From positions 21,551,170 to 21,615,169 of the forward strand of contig OX424569.1 in NCBI GenBank assembly GCA_949152475.1: a stretch of DNA of 64,000 nt, given 5' to 3'. A program made the position numbers and the translations under genes. Below, one piece after another: positions 34,042 to 45,210 of this stretch (the stretch's first letter is position 1; every line of letters begins with the position of its first letter). This stretch comes from Terebella lapidaria. Taxonomy: Eukaryota > Annelida > Polychaeta > Terebellida > Terebellidae. The notes beneath the pieces are model-generated. The model had not been told where the DNA came from and did no database searches. It saw only the letters and a program-made list of their open reading frames with translations.

Positions 34042-36570
34042 CACGCTGGGAAAGGCGATCTCCAGAATCTGAGGGTGAACGGCGGAATTGGAGGTTGAAC
34101 GCCCGAATCTGAGAAAATGGCGCAAAGAAAGCAAAACATTGTGAGTAGCTCCTATGATTTTGGGTGAATACAGTATTTCATAACGATTATTGACATGGAA
34201 GAGTGTGTCCATAGAACATGCGAACATATATGGCTTTCAGAAATAAGCAAGATTGGTGTGAAAATGCACAAACCAAGCAGTAAACTGGGACACAAAATAG
34301 CGGGTCAATAGCCGTATGCAAACGAAGTGCGAAGTTGCAACCAAATTTGACATTTCGAAGGGATATGTGGCAAAATACACATGTTTCACGCACAGAAATA
34401 GTTACCAGTTAACTTATTACTACAACAGAGACATCAGTATGTACACATCATCTGATAAAAAAACGATTTATGAGCACATTTCGATCTGACAGCTGCAACT
34501 CCATGTGTATTGAGGACGGCAACTCCATGATTTCCAATAATGAGGTAGAATTGGGTGGCAATGTTTGCTAGTTTGTATAAAACAGTTGAAAAAAAATGTT
34601 GATTTTAGGTTTGCCTTCCGCAATAGTTTGATGGATCTAGGGACCTACTCTTGTATTATTTACCAATACTATTACCTTATGTCATCATCATTTTGCTGGG
34701 TGTATTGATAGAGTGTGAGACAAATATGTTCATCAATAAATCGTATCTGCCTACTAGTATACTTTTCTTGACACCTGCATACCACCCTCCCCCCCTCCCT
34801 CCCCACGCAGGTTTACTTGGATTATGACAGACTTGAGGATTGACAAAATACAAGTGTATATGGATCCATTCTTATGGTCCAATTTGAGCACTAATTGGCC
34901 GGGTTAAATACTTGATTTAGGCATGAAAACTTGTAGCAGACCTGAGAAATTCACTTAGGTTAAAAAAAGTAAATGTTTCGGTTTGCGTCCCAGTTATGCT
35001 TCGTAACTGGTTGTATGGAGCTTGGTTTTCTTTTCTTTTCGGATTACCAGTTTTGTTTATCGGTTTTTCGGTTTCATTCCCATAAGACGTTTGTTTGTAA
35101 CAAAGACATATATTTTATCTGAAACAGTAAACGTACAAAATATTAAAAATCTAATTATTGGATCAGACAAACAGTTGAACACGTGATATAAAATAACAAT
35201 ATATACCCAAACCAATTGCAACAATCAAAAATAAATATAAAAGAAATCTTTACAAAACACTCTGGCAGCTCCCAAATATATCAACTATATAAACACATAT
35301 TTTTCCGAACAAGAGGGCCTATATTGCACGCATGGAACTATATAGAAAACAAAGTTTTCCACTCTGCGGTTCTGTGAGGATGATCTGCCGTTGATCAATG
35401 AAATAAGGCCGACTCAATGAAAAATCAAGTGTCCTTTCTTCTGCCGCAAAAGATAAGCCATTGTTGGAAATAACAAAATCGTGTATTGGACGACTCTCCT
35501 TGTTATCAACCAGTGTTACTGTGTTATCATGAACGATAATCTTAAAAGAGTATATTTGTGAAGGATTTTTTGCTAATTGATTGCTTCGTAGTTTTTACAA
35601 TCCTTTGCCTGATCGGTTTCTGCAAGCAATCACTGACCATAGTGACTAATACAGCCATTTTGGGACACTAATTAACCTACACAAAATGAAATGTAGCCGC
35701 TGATTGTAAAATACCATCAAAGTAAAAAAAAGTCTGACACTCGACGTTTGAGACGACGCGCAAGGGGACACAAACGAAATAAATAATTATTTTGGCCTTG
35801 TTCGTCTGCGTACATGTGAAGACAATGGCAAACGCTACACGTAGCATTAAGTGAAGCATAGAAAGAATACATGTAGATAGGTATGATACAGTTTTGTCCT
35901 TGCATGTATATTATGGTATGTTTGCAGATTTCTTTGACACTAATCTTGAATTTGGATGCATGTGCGAAGAATAAGACCACATGGCTGTATATTTCGTTGT
36001 CATGAACCCCAAACCACCAAAGCAGAGACGTCATCAAACCCTGAGAGCAATGTGTTCTTGGTAGCACTCGTCACTCTGTTCCGTAAATTCCGGTGCTGCC
36101 GTTTTTATGAGCCCTCATACTCGTGGAGTTGCAGCCTAGTTTCATTTCACGTTGAATACTCAATGATTTCGCCGAACATTCAGGAAATCGGGTCAGATAT
36201 AAAGTCTTCTGCACCTAACCAACCATTCTGCACAATCTCAAGTACTATATTTGGTTATTTCGTGAATTAAACTGGTTTATTCATTCGATGCGTGTTGTCG
36301 CCTAGATCATGTTTCAGTACCTAAAACTGTGCCGCGATTTATCAGATAACTGTGTGATATAGTAAGGAGTTTTTGTTCTACTGAGGGACAATGATCATTC
36401 GCATAACTGATGCACACTGTTATATCGATGACACGGACGATTTTACGTACCTTTTGAGGGCTTTTCCCTCACAATGTTTTGTTTCTTTTCGTGATTTCCT
36501 CTGATTCGGGCGTTCAACCTCCAATTCCGGCGTTCAACCTCAGATTCTGGAGATCGCCTTTCCCAGCGTG
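34042..36570. mobile_element. 2.5-kb DNA transposon, about 105-bp TIRs, 5-bp target duplication
   Basis: CACGCTGGGAAAGGCGATCT at 34042 is matched inversely at 36551-36570, and the inverted repeats continue about 105 bases (to near 34146 and from near 36466). Each TIR holds two direct copies of a GGTTGAACGCC-like motif about 21 bases apart. ATTAT flanks both sides (34037-34041, 36571-36575), and family 2 beta (about 39590-39602) shows the single-copy empty site CTATTATTGACC. The inner 2.3 kb is unlike the rest of the window; its open frames (up to 116 residues) match no transposase I recognise. TIRs starting CAC with 5-bp duplications occur in Transib/ProtoRAG-type elements, but the superfamily is unproved. 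Confidence 0.85.
34147..36465. other. Interior of the TIR transposon, no recognised gene
   Basis: Single-copy within the window. Contains a pyrimidine-rich stretch (about 34785-34808) and several frames of 60-116 residues on both strands, none with a recognisable domain or catalytic motif. Either a non-autonomous element with foreign filler or an element whose gene I cannot see without splicing evidence. Confidence 0.5.
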
Positions 36571-37000
36571 ATTATCGACCTCAATAAAAATAGTTAAGAT
36601 GAGAAACAATTATTATTGAACTCAACAAGGTTAAGGTTTTGTCCGGTAGAAATTTCTGGGTGTAACCGAATAAGTTAACTTTATTTTTACATGTTAAGTC
36701 TATTATTGACCACAATGAAAATAGTTAAGACAAGAAATATTTATTATTGGGCTCAACAAGGTGAAGGCTTTGTCCAGTAGAGATTTTATGGCTGTGACCA
36801 AATAAGTTAACATTATTTTTTTGCTAGTTAAGTCTATTATTGATCACAATAGCTTTTTATGAAAACATTGATCAACTTTAACTTTGAATTTCAACTTGAG
36901 ACCATTTTTGGCCCAAATTATGAGTTAAAATATAACTTATGGTGAAAAGTTCGATCTGGCTCCATTTTCGTCATCTTGAAATGCAGTTTTGGTCAATTTT
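36571..37000 (+). repeat. Family 2 alpha, 132- and 121-bp repeat pieces
   Basis: Two to three 132-bp units (AAAATAGTTAAGA, AACATTTATTATTGGGCTCA, ACAAGGT, GAATAAGTTAACATT), then the start of the 121-bp array (TTCAACTTGAGACCA, ATATAACTTATGG, CGTCATCTTGAAATGCAGTT). Closely parallels 39600-40270 in beta. Interrupted at TGGTCAATTTT by copy J. Confidence 0.8.
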
Positions 37001-38027
37001 AGGTTACCGGACCTATGGTCCGATAACCTATTGGCATTGCGTTGCGTCCGTCGTCATCCGTCGTCGTCGTCGTCGTCGTCCACATTTTTATCTTTTTTGT
37101 TTACGGGCGAATTTTTCTGAAATTTTGCACAAAAATACTTAAAAATAATTCAAGAAGGAGGTATTATTTAGTTTTTTGATTTTCGAATTTTTTTCAAAAT
37201 GGCGGCCGTTTTCGACGGAAAATGCCTGATTTTGGACTTTGGCGGCCATTTTCTCAAAATCTGTTCAGTAACTTTTTTTCTTTTTGATACATAAGACTCC
37301 TGATATGTACTCCTATGATGTCTATAAATTTCGTTGCGCTTGAATCGCTCGAAGTGGGCCATTTTGGCCCAAACTCAGCCCAAATGGGACCTTCCCATGT
37401 TAAATTCTCCTATGCTTTATAATGGGACACATTATGCCTAATATCTCACTTGATATTGAGATTAGAGACTAGGAATCAATTGTGGACATATAGGAAATGA
37501 TATATGCTGAATGTTCTCGTGACCTTGAATTTGACCTCTGACCTCAGTTTATTGTCATGACCTTGAATTTGACCTTTGACCTCATTTTCAAGGTCACAGG
37601 ACAAAATGGCTAATATCTCACTTATTATCGATTTTACAGCTTAGGAATCAATTGTGGACATATAGGAGATGATATATGCTGAATATTCTCGGGACCTTGA
37701 ATTTGACCTCTGACCTCATTTTCAAGGTCATAGGACAAACTGGCTCATATCTTGCTCCTCTATTGACTGTATGGCTTGGTAATCAATTGTGGACATGATA
37801 TAGAAAATGATATACATTGAATATTTTGATTTTCAAGGCCACAGCACTAAATTGCTAATATCTCTCTGATTATTGAATTTACAGCTTAGCAATCAACTGT
37901 GGACATGATATATGCTTAATGTTATATATGCTGAATATTCTCTTGACCTTGAATTCAACCAGTGACCTGGCTAACATCTAAAATATTAAACATTGTCCGG
38001 TAACCTATCTTCGGCCCTTGGCCTAAT
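37001..38027 (+). mobile_element. Family 1A copy J, 1.03 kb
   Basis: Hairpin AGGTTACCGGACC TAT GGTCCGATAACC, TATTGGCATTG, (CGTCGT)n, leader with AAAATGGCGGCCG, about four 134-bp units, TTGTCCGGTAACCTATCTTC and the variant hairpin GGCC CTT GGCC TAATT. Family 2 element beta is inserted in its terminal T-run; the remaining Ts and family 2 alpha resume at 41630. The empty site in beta reads GATCAATTTTTAGTTTGAAT. Confidence 0.85.
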
Positions 38028-38225
38028 TGTATCCCCCGAACAAAGTTTGGCGGATACTATGGATTTGGCTTCGTCGTCCGCGTCCGCGTCCGCAGAGATT
38101 TTCTTGTGAACGCGCCAAGAAACACCAGGAATTGACCAACAATCTCATAATTGTATCCCGCGAACAAAGTTCGGCGGATACTATGGATTTGGCTTCGTCG
38201 TCCGTGTCCGCGTCCGCAGAGATTT

Positions 38226-38735
38226 TCTTGTGAACGCGCTACAGGCCGCAATTCTCACCCGATCACCATTATTTTTTGCAAGCACATATATTATGGTAAG
38301 ATCCCGACACCAATCGATTTTGGTTGCCGTGGCAACTGAATTGGTCGTTTGAGGACACATTTTGCATTGAAAACAGTCTGTTTGAGACACATGGCTTGTG
38401 AACGCGCTACAGGCCGCAATTCTCACCCGATCACCATTATTTTTTGCAGGCACATATATTATGGTAAGATCCCGACACCAATCGATTTTGGTTGCCGTGG
38501 CAACTGAATTGGTCGTTCGAGGACACATTTTGCATTGAAAACAGCCTGTTTGAGACACATGGCTTGTGAACGCGCTACAGGCCGCAATTCTCACCCGATC
38601 ACCATTATTTTTTGCAGGCACATATATTATGGTAAGATCCCGACACCAATCGATTTTGGTTGCCGTGGCAACTGAATTGGTCGTTTGGGGACACATTTTG
38701 CATTGAAAACAGCCTGTTTGAGACACATGGCTTGT
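38226..38735 (+). repeat. Three tandem 168-bp units
   Basis: CTTGTGAACGCGCTACAG starts units at 38226, 38395 and 38563; a diverged fourth starts at 38731. Units contain ACCGATCACCATTATTTTTT-like sequence, GATCCCGACACCAATCGATT and GGTTGCCGTGGCAACTGAAT (TTGCC GTG GCAA is a small hairpin). Single diverged units occupy the same place in the other family 2 copies. Confidence 0.9.
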
Positions 38736-38989
38736 CAACGCTCTACAGATGGCAATTTTTGACGAATCTTGATAATATTTGGAAGTATTGTTGGGAAGGG
38801 CTGTCACACGAAACCAATCGTTTTTTAGAATGATCATATAAATATTAATATGTTAACAGCCTAACTTATTACAGAATTTTGAAATATCCATTTTGACATG
38901 TACGATCATTCCAATAGCCTGTACAATGGAAGGTAATGACACTGGTTTCTTGTTCAGAATGGAGAACTGATGTTTTCAGTGAAAACAGG

Positions 38990-40015
38990 ACAATATTACT
39001 GAATAAGTTAACATCAGTTTTACTAGTTAAGTCTATTATTGTCCACAATAAAAATAGTTAAGACGAGAAACGTTTATTATTAAGCTCAACAAGGTAAAGG
39101 TTTTGTCCAGTACAGATTTCATGGGTGTAACTGAATAAGTTAACATTATTTTTAATAGTTAAGTCTATTATTGACCACAATAAAAATAGTTAAGACAAGA
39201 AATATTTATTATTAATCTCAACAAGGTGAATGTTTTGTCCAGTACAAATTTCATTGGTGTAACCGAATAAATTAACATTATTTTCACTAGTTAAGTCTAT
39301 TATTGACCACAATAAAAATAGTTAAGTCTATTATTGACCACAATAAAACTAGTTAAGATGAGGAATATTTATTATTAAGCTCAACAAGGGGAAAGTATGT
39401 CCAGTACAGATTTCATGGGTGTACTGAATAAGTTAACATTATTTTTACTAGTTTAGTCTATTATTGACCACAATAAAAATAGTTAAGACAAGAAATATTT
39501 ATTATTGGGCTCAACGAGGTGAAGATTCTTTCCAGTAGACATTTTATGTCTGTAACCAAATAAGTTAACTTTTTTTTGCTAGTTAAGTCTATTATTGACC
39601 TCAATAAAAATAGTTAAGATGAGAAACAATTATTATTGAGCCTAACAAGGTTAAGGTTTTGTCCGGTAGAAATTTCTGGGTGAAACCGAATAAGTTAACA
39701 TTATTTTTACATGTTAAGTCTATTATTGACCACAATGAAAATAGTTAAGACAAGAAATATTTATTATTGGGCTCAACAAGGTAAGCTGAACAAGGTTAAG
39801 GTTTTTTCCGGGAGAAATTTCTGGGTGTAACCAAATAAGTTAACATTATTTTTACATGTTAAGTCTATTTTTGACCATAATGAAAATAGTTAAGACAAGA
39901 AATATTTATTATTGGGCTCAACACGATGAAGGCTTTGTCCAGCAGAGATTTTATGGCTGTGACCAAATAAGTTAACTATATTTCTTGCTAGTTAAGTCTA
40001 TTATTGATCACAATA
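38990..40015 (+). repeat. 132-bp tandem array of family 2 beta
   Basis: Units of the form GAATAAGTTAACATTA, TTTTTACTAGTTAAGTCTAT, TATTGACCACAATAAAAATA, GTTAAGACAAGAAAC, ATTTATTATTGGGCTCAACA, AGGTAAAGGTTTTGTCCAGT. Period measured as 132 in copy epsilon (55301, 55433, 55565). Includes the empty sites for the family 5 insertion (about 39563-39580) and for the TIR transposon (about 39590-39602). Confidence 0.88.
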
Positions 40016-40019
40016 GCTT

Positions 40020-41330
40020 TTTATGAAAACATTGATCAACTTTTACTTTGAATTTCAACTTGAGACTATGTTTGGCACAAATTATGAGTTAAAATATAAC
40101 TTATGGTGAAAAATTCGATCTGGCTCCAATTTCGTCATCTTGAAATGAAGTTTTGGTCAACTTTTACTTTGGATTTCAACTTGAAAGCATGTTTGGCACA
40201 TATTAAAGGTCGAAATATAACTTATGGTGAAAAGTTCGATCTGGCTCCATTTTCGTCACCCTGAAATGCAGTTTTGATCAATTTTTAGTTTGAATTTCAA
40301 CTTGAAACCAAGTTTGGCACATATTATGAGTTAAAATATAACTTATGATGAAAAGTTCAATCTGGCTCCAATTTCGTCATCTTGAAATGCAGTTTTGGTC
40401 AACTTTTACTTTGGATTTCAACTTGAAAGCATGTTTGGCACATATTAAAGGTCGAAATATAACTTATGGTGAAAAGTTAGATCTGGCTCCATTTTCGTCA
40501 CCTTGAAATGCAGTTTTGATCAATTTTTAGTTTGAATTTCAACTTGAAACCAAGTTTGGCACATATTATGAGTTAAAATATAACTTATGATGAAAAGTTC
40601 AATCTGGCTCCAATTTCGTCATCTTGAAATGCAGTTTTGGTCAACTTTTACTTTGGATTTCAACTTGAAAGCATGTTTGGCACATATTAAAGGTCGAAAT
40701 ATAACTTATGGTGAAAAGTTAGATCTGGCTCCATTTTCGTCACCTTGAAATGCAGTTTTGATCAATTTTTAGTTTGAATTTCAACTTGAAACCAAGTTTG
40801 GCACATATTATGAGTTAAAATATAACTTATGATGAAAAGTTCAATCTGGCTCCAATTTCGTCATCTTGAAATGCAGTTTTGGTCAACTTTTACATTGAAT
40901 TTCAACTTAATACCAAGTTTGGCACATATTACGAGTTGAAATATAACTCATGGCGAAAAGTTTGATCTGGCTCCAATTTCGTCATCTTGAAATGCAGTTT
41001 TGGTCAACTTTTAGTTTGAATTTCAACTTGAAACCAAGTTGGGCAGGTATTATGAGTTAAAATATAACTTATGACGAAAAGTTTGATCTGGCTCCAATTT
41101 TGTCCTCTTGAAATGCAGTTTTGATTAACTTTTACTTTGAATTTCAACTTGAAACCAAGTTTGGCACATACATGTATTATGAGTCGAAATATAACTTATG
41201 GTGAGAAGTTCGATCTGGCTCCAATTTCGTCATCTTAAAATGCATTTTTGGTCAAATTTTACTTTGAATTTCGACTTGGAACCAAGTTTGTAAAATAATC
41301 TGAGTTGAAATATAAATAGGTGAAAAGATT
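40020..41330 (+). repeat. 121-bp tandem array with 242-bp higher-order period
   Basis: Units: TTTCAACTTGAAACCAAGTT, TGGCACATATTATGAGTTAA, AATATAACTTATGATGAAAA, GTTCGATCTGGCTCCAATTT, CGTCATCTTGAAATGCAGTT (GTTTTGATCA at 40271, 40513; GTTTTGGTC at 40392). Between about 40130 and 40860 two unit types alternate (CATATTAAAGGTCG against CATATTATGAGTTA), a 242-bp higher-order repeat. Confidence 0.88.
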
Positions 41331-41629
41331 GATCTATCTGTATTTTCGTTATTTTATCAAACATGTCGAAATGGAAATTCATATAAAGAGATTTCAGTGG
41401 TGATTTTGAATTCGACCTTCAATAACCTCGGAAAATCAGTGCAGCAATTTTGGTGGGGAAAAGAAAACAGTTGTGACTTGAGATTTAACATTTCTCTGGT
41501 AATTCTGGTAATCTTTTTTAGCCCTTGCTCTAGTTTTTCACACTTGACAGTGATATATTTGGGGCAACAGAGATGATAGGGCTACGGGGGATACACCCAA
41601 GCGGTCGCAGGCGACCGGAAGCGTCTAGT

Positions 41630-42488
41630 TTTTAGTTTGAATTTCAACTTGAAACCAAGTTTGGCACATATTATGAGTTAAAATATAACTTATGATGAAA
41701 AGTTCGATCTGGCTCCAATTTCTTCATCTTGAAATGCAGTTTTGGTAAACTTTTAGCTTGAATTTCAACTTGAAACCAAGTTTGGCACATATTATGAGTT
41801 AAAATATAACTTATGATGAAAAGTTCTATCTGGCTCCAATTTCGTCATCTTGAAATGCAATTTTGGTCAATTTTTACATTGAATTTCAACTTAATACCAA
41901 GTTTGGCACATATTATGAGTTGAAATATAACTCATGGCGAAAAGTTTGATCTGGCTCCAATTTTGTCATCTTGAAATGCAGTTTTTATTAACTTTTACTT
42001 TGAATTTCAACTTGAAACCATGTTTGGCACATACATGTATTATGAGTCGAAATATAATTATAATATGGTGAGAAGTTCAATCTGGCTCCAATTTCGTCAT
42101 CTTGAAATGCATTTTTGGTCAAATTTTACTTTGAATTTCAACTTGGAACCAAGTTTGTAAATTATTCTGAGTTGAAATATAAATAGGTGAAAAGATTGAT
42201 CTATCTGTATTTTCGTTATTTTATCAAACATGTCGAAATGGAAATTCATATAAAGAGATTTCAGTGGTGATTTTTGAATTCGACCTTCAATAACCTCGGA
42301 AAATCAGTGCAGCAATTTTGGTGGGGAAAAGAAAACAGTTGTGACTTGAGATTTAACATTTCTCTGGTAATCTTTTTTAGCCCTTGCTCTAGTTTTTCAC
42401 ACTTGACAGTGATATATTTGGGGCAACAGAGATGATAGGGCTACGGGGGATACACCCAAGCGGTCGTAGGCGACCAGAAGCGTCTAGT
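41630..42488 (+). mobile_element. 3' part of family 2 element alpha
   Basis: About four 121-bp units, the unit-free tail (TTTTATCAAACATGTCGAAA, TTTCTCTGGTAATC) and the 3' terminus with hairpin CGGTCG TAGG CGACCA. Nearly identical to the last 850 bases of beta, apart from an insertion difference. It begins exactly where a family 1 insertion left the host: TTTTAGTTTGAATTTCAACT. Confidence 0.82.
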
Positions 42489-43290
42489 TCAAAGTTATTT
42501 CAAACATGGTAACAGTGTGCGGTTAACCTATTAATCGTGCAGGGCCCTAGTTCAAAGCATCATCAGATCATGGGTCATGGCAGCATCTGTCAACTATCGT
42601 GTCTGCCCGTTCGCTGATTCTGGGTTATTGGTTTTTCTGTTTTGAGGGGTGATTTTATCGTGAATCTAATAATTCGAACATTTCAAAATTCAATTATTTT
42701 TAGCTGTTTGAACTAATTGAATAAATATGGTATACAATGTAATAGCTTTTGGACACCACGTGGTTCAAGATAGAGCTTAAGCTAAATTTTGGATTATGAG
42801 TATACATGTTGCATACATCATTATGCATCTTGAACTTGATCTCGGAAGACCTTGAGTTCGCAAACTGAATGTGACTACACAAAAATGTGTAATTTTGTCA
42901 ATGGAGACAAAACACTTGTATTATATAGCTTAGATCAGTATTATAAATGAATGCATTGGAAGTCCTATGTGGCACATCTTTTGGTCAAGTTGAACTTGAC
43001 TTCAGATGACCTTGAGTGTTCAAACTCAATGTCATGACTCCCTGCAGATGTGTAATTTGGTCATTAAGACAAAACCTTTGAAGATGGAGCTTAGGTTATA
43101 TCATGAGCATATGGTCAGGAAGTGATAAAGTGAATATGGTGACCTTGAAATTGACAACAGATGACCTTCAATAGTACTGAAGAATGGGTAATTTTCGCAA
43201 GCATTTTATTTCGCGAATTTCTCGGTAGAACATTAAGTTTCGATGCTCTTTAATCGCCGGTCTGCGGGTGGCGGCCGTTTTGATGTTGTT
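42489..43290. other. Decayed family 1B-like sequence
   Basis: A GGTTAACCTATTAATCGTGC remnant near 42521, about 100 bases without similarity, then degenerate 1B-type text: GACCTTGAGTTCGCAAAC, GATGACCTTGAGTGTTC, CTTTAATCGCCGGTCTGCGG and GTGGCGGCCGTTTTGATG. No gene, no element ends. Confidence 0.5.
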
Positions 43291-45138
43291 TATGGGGCCC
43301 AAATAGGACTTTCCCATGTTAAATTCTCCTATGCTTTGTAATGGGCCACAATGTTCTTGATATCTCACTTAATATTGAGATTAGAGACTCGGAATCAATT
43401 GTGGACATATAGGAAATGATATATGCTGAATATTCTCGTGACCTTGAATTCGACCTTTTCACCTCATTTTCAAGGTCAGAGCACAAAGTGGCCAATATCT
43501 TGCTTATTATTGACTTTACAGCTTAGGAATCAATTGTGGACATATAGGAAGTGATATATGCTGAATATTCTCGTGACTTTGAATTCGACCTCATTTTCAA
43601 GGTCAGAGCACAAAATGGCTAATATCTCACTTATCATCGAGTATACAGCTTAGAAATCTATTATGACCATATGGGAAATGATTCATGCCGAATATTCTGA
43701 TGACCTTGAATTTGACCTTTGACCTCAAGGTCAGAGCACAAAATCGCTAATATCTTGCTTATTATTGTATCCCCCGAACAAAGTTCGGCGGATACTATGG
43801 ATTTGCGATTGTCGCGCCACGCCCGCGTCCGCCGCGTCCGCAGACACTTTCTTTTGAACGCGCTACAGCTTGCAAATCTGAACCGATTTTGATAATATTT
43901 TATAGGGACATGTCTTATGGTCATTTTGTGCTCAAATTAGCCTGTTTACCACATTTGGCTTTTGAACGCCCTATAGGTGGGAGTTTTGGATGAATGATGA
44001 TGAAATCGCACAGGCTGGATGAGAAAGACCGTCACACAAAACCTATTGTTTTTCAGAATGATCAAGTAAATATTAATTAGTTAGCAGGCTAACTTATTAC
44101 CACCATTGAAATACCCACTTTGACGTCTGTGATCACTCCAATACCCTGTACTATGAAGGCGAATGGCACTGGATTCTTGTTCAGAATAGACAACTGATGC
44201 TTTTGGTGAAAACAAAACAATATTACCGAATAAGTTAACATTAGTTCTACTAGTTACCCCGGTAAGTCTATTATTGACCAAAATAAAAATAGTTAAGACA
44301 AGAAACATTTATTATTGAGCTCAACAAGGTGAAGGTCTTGTCCAGTAGAGATTTCATGGCTGTAACTGAATAAGTTAACATCAGTTTTACTAGTTAAGTC
44401 TATTACTGACCGGTATGAAATTAGTTAAGATAGGAAACATTTATTATTGGGTTCAACAAGGTACAGATTCTACCCAGTAGAGATTTCATGGCTATAACTA
44501 AATAAGTTAACATTAGTTTTACTAATTAAGTCTATTATTGATCACAATAAAAAAAGTTAAAACATGTAACATTTCTTATTGGGCTTGAGCAACAAGGTAA
44601 AGGTTTTGTTCAGTAGAGATTTCATGGCTGTACCCATAATGTTGGGGGATTGAGCAAGGTTTCGCATTCCATTCCTGTGACCAGCTTCTGGAAAGTATTT
44701 GGTACGAAAAAATAAGTTAATGAATATTTTAGTTGTTATGACTGTTACTGCATGGAATAGAAATAGTTAATGTCCAGAATACTGTTAAAGTCCGCAATAC
44801 TGATATCGATGAAACACACTGCTCTGGCAGTATGATATTTTGTTTGAGTTATTAGTAACATATTTTGGGCAACAGGGATGATGGGGCCAGAGGGGGATTC
44901 ACCCACGCGGTCGTTGGCGACCGAATCGTCTAGTTCACTTTACAGCTTGGGAATCAATTGTGGACATATTGGAAATGATATATGTTGAAAATTATCGTGA
45001 CCTTGAAATTGACCTTTGACCTAATTTTCAAGGTCAAAGCTCAAAATGGCTATCGTCTTGCTTATTATCAACTTTACAGCTCAGAAATCAAATGTGGACA
45101 TACAGGAAATGATATATGCTGAATATACTTGTAACCTT
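43291..45138 (+). mobile_element. Family 1A remnant split by family 2 gamma
   Basis: CCCAAATAGGACTTTCCCAT and 134-bp units at 43370-43765 and 44935-45138; both family 1 ends are missing. The unit broken at CTTATTAT (43765) resumes at TCACTTTACAGCTTGGGAAT (44935), the expected continuation of ATTATTGACTTTACAG with one changed base. Confidence 0.75.
43766..44934 (+). mobile_element. Family 2 element gamma, complete, 1.17 kb
   Basis: TGTATCCCCCGAAC AAA GTTCGGCGGATAC TATGG, a CCGCGTCCGC tract, one 168-type unit, about three 132-bp units, and a diverged end GAGGGGGATTCACCCACG CGGTCG TTGG CGACCG AATCGTCTAGT. Inserted in a family 1 134-bp unit with no target duplication. Confidence 0.85.
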
Positions 45139-45140
45139 GA

Positions 45141-45210
45141 AGTCACCAGACCATCGGTCCTATCACCTATTGGCTGGCCGGTAAGCTACAGGTCCCTTGG
45201 GCCTATGTTT
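45141..45210 (+). mobile_element. Minimal element: 5'-like hairpin joined to family 4-type 3' end
   Basis: AGTCACCAGACC ATC GGTCCTATCACC TATTGG resembles the family 1 start (AGGTTACCGGACC TAT GGTCCGATAACC TATTGG) base by base. After two bases comes GGCCGGTAAGCTACA GGTCC CTT GGGCC TATGTTT, a family 4-type 3' end. The whole is 70 bases with no core, as if only the ends survived. Confidence 0.55.

Larger units (their letters stand above)
38028..41629 (+). mobile_element. Family 2 element beta, complete, 3.6 kb
   Basis: 5' hairpin GTATCCCCCGAAC AAA GTTTGGCGGATAC then TATGG and a CGTCCGCGTCCGC tract. A second 5' hairpin (TGTATCCCGCGAAC...) lies 124 bases on, at 38152. The core has three 168-bp units (38226-38735), about eight 132-bp units (38990-40015) and eleven 121-bp units (40020-41330). 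The end is CTACGGGGGATACACCCAAG CGGTCG CAGG CGACCG GAAGCGTCTAGT. GGGGGATACA inverts the 5' terminus TGTATCCCCC. No coding; the 218-residue minus-strand frame at 38181-38837 is a read-through of the 168-bp repeat. Confidence 0.87.
31482..42488 (+). mobile_element. Family 2 element alpha, 5' end missing, heavily nested
   Basis: Family 2-type pieces lie in collinear order: 31482-31589, 34022-34041, 36571-37000 and 41630-42488, the last ending in GGGGGATACACCCAAG CGGTCG TAGG CGACCA GAAGCGTCTAGT. The gaps hold a family 5 element, a TIR transposon, and family 1 copy J carrying family 2 element beta. For three of the insertions the uninterrupted sequence is seen in beta (39540-39612 and about 40270), supporting this reading. 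The 5' hairpin is missing. Confidence 0.75.

Noticed and set aside
34780-34812. Polypyrimidine tract plus ACGCAG as a host splice acceptor
   Set aside because: It lies inside the TIR transposon, and no coding sequence follows.
38181-38837. 218-residue minus-strand frame with a repeated cysteine-rich block
   Set aside because: It is a read-through of three tandem 168-bp units whose length is divisible by three; other family 2 copies do not keep it.
41320-42488. Local tandem duplication of the family 2 3' end
   Set aside because: The second copy is better explained as the 3' part of the outer element alpha, resuming after the nested J and beta insertions.
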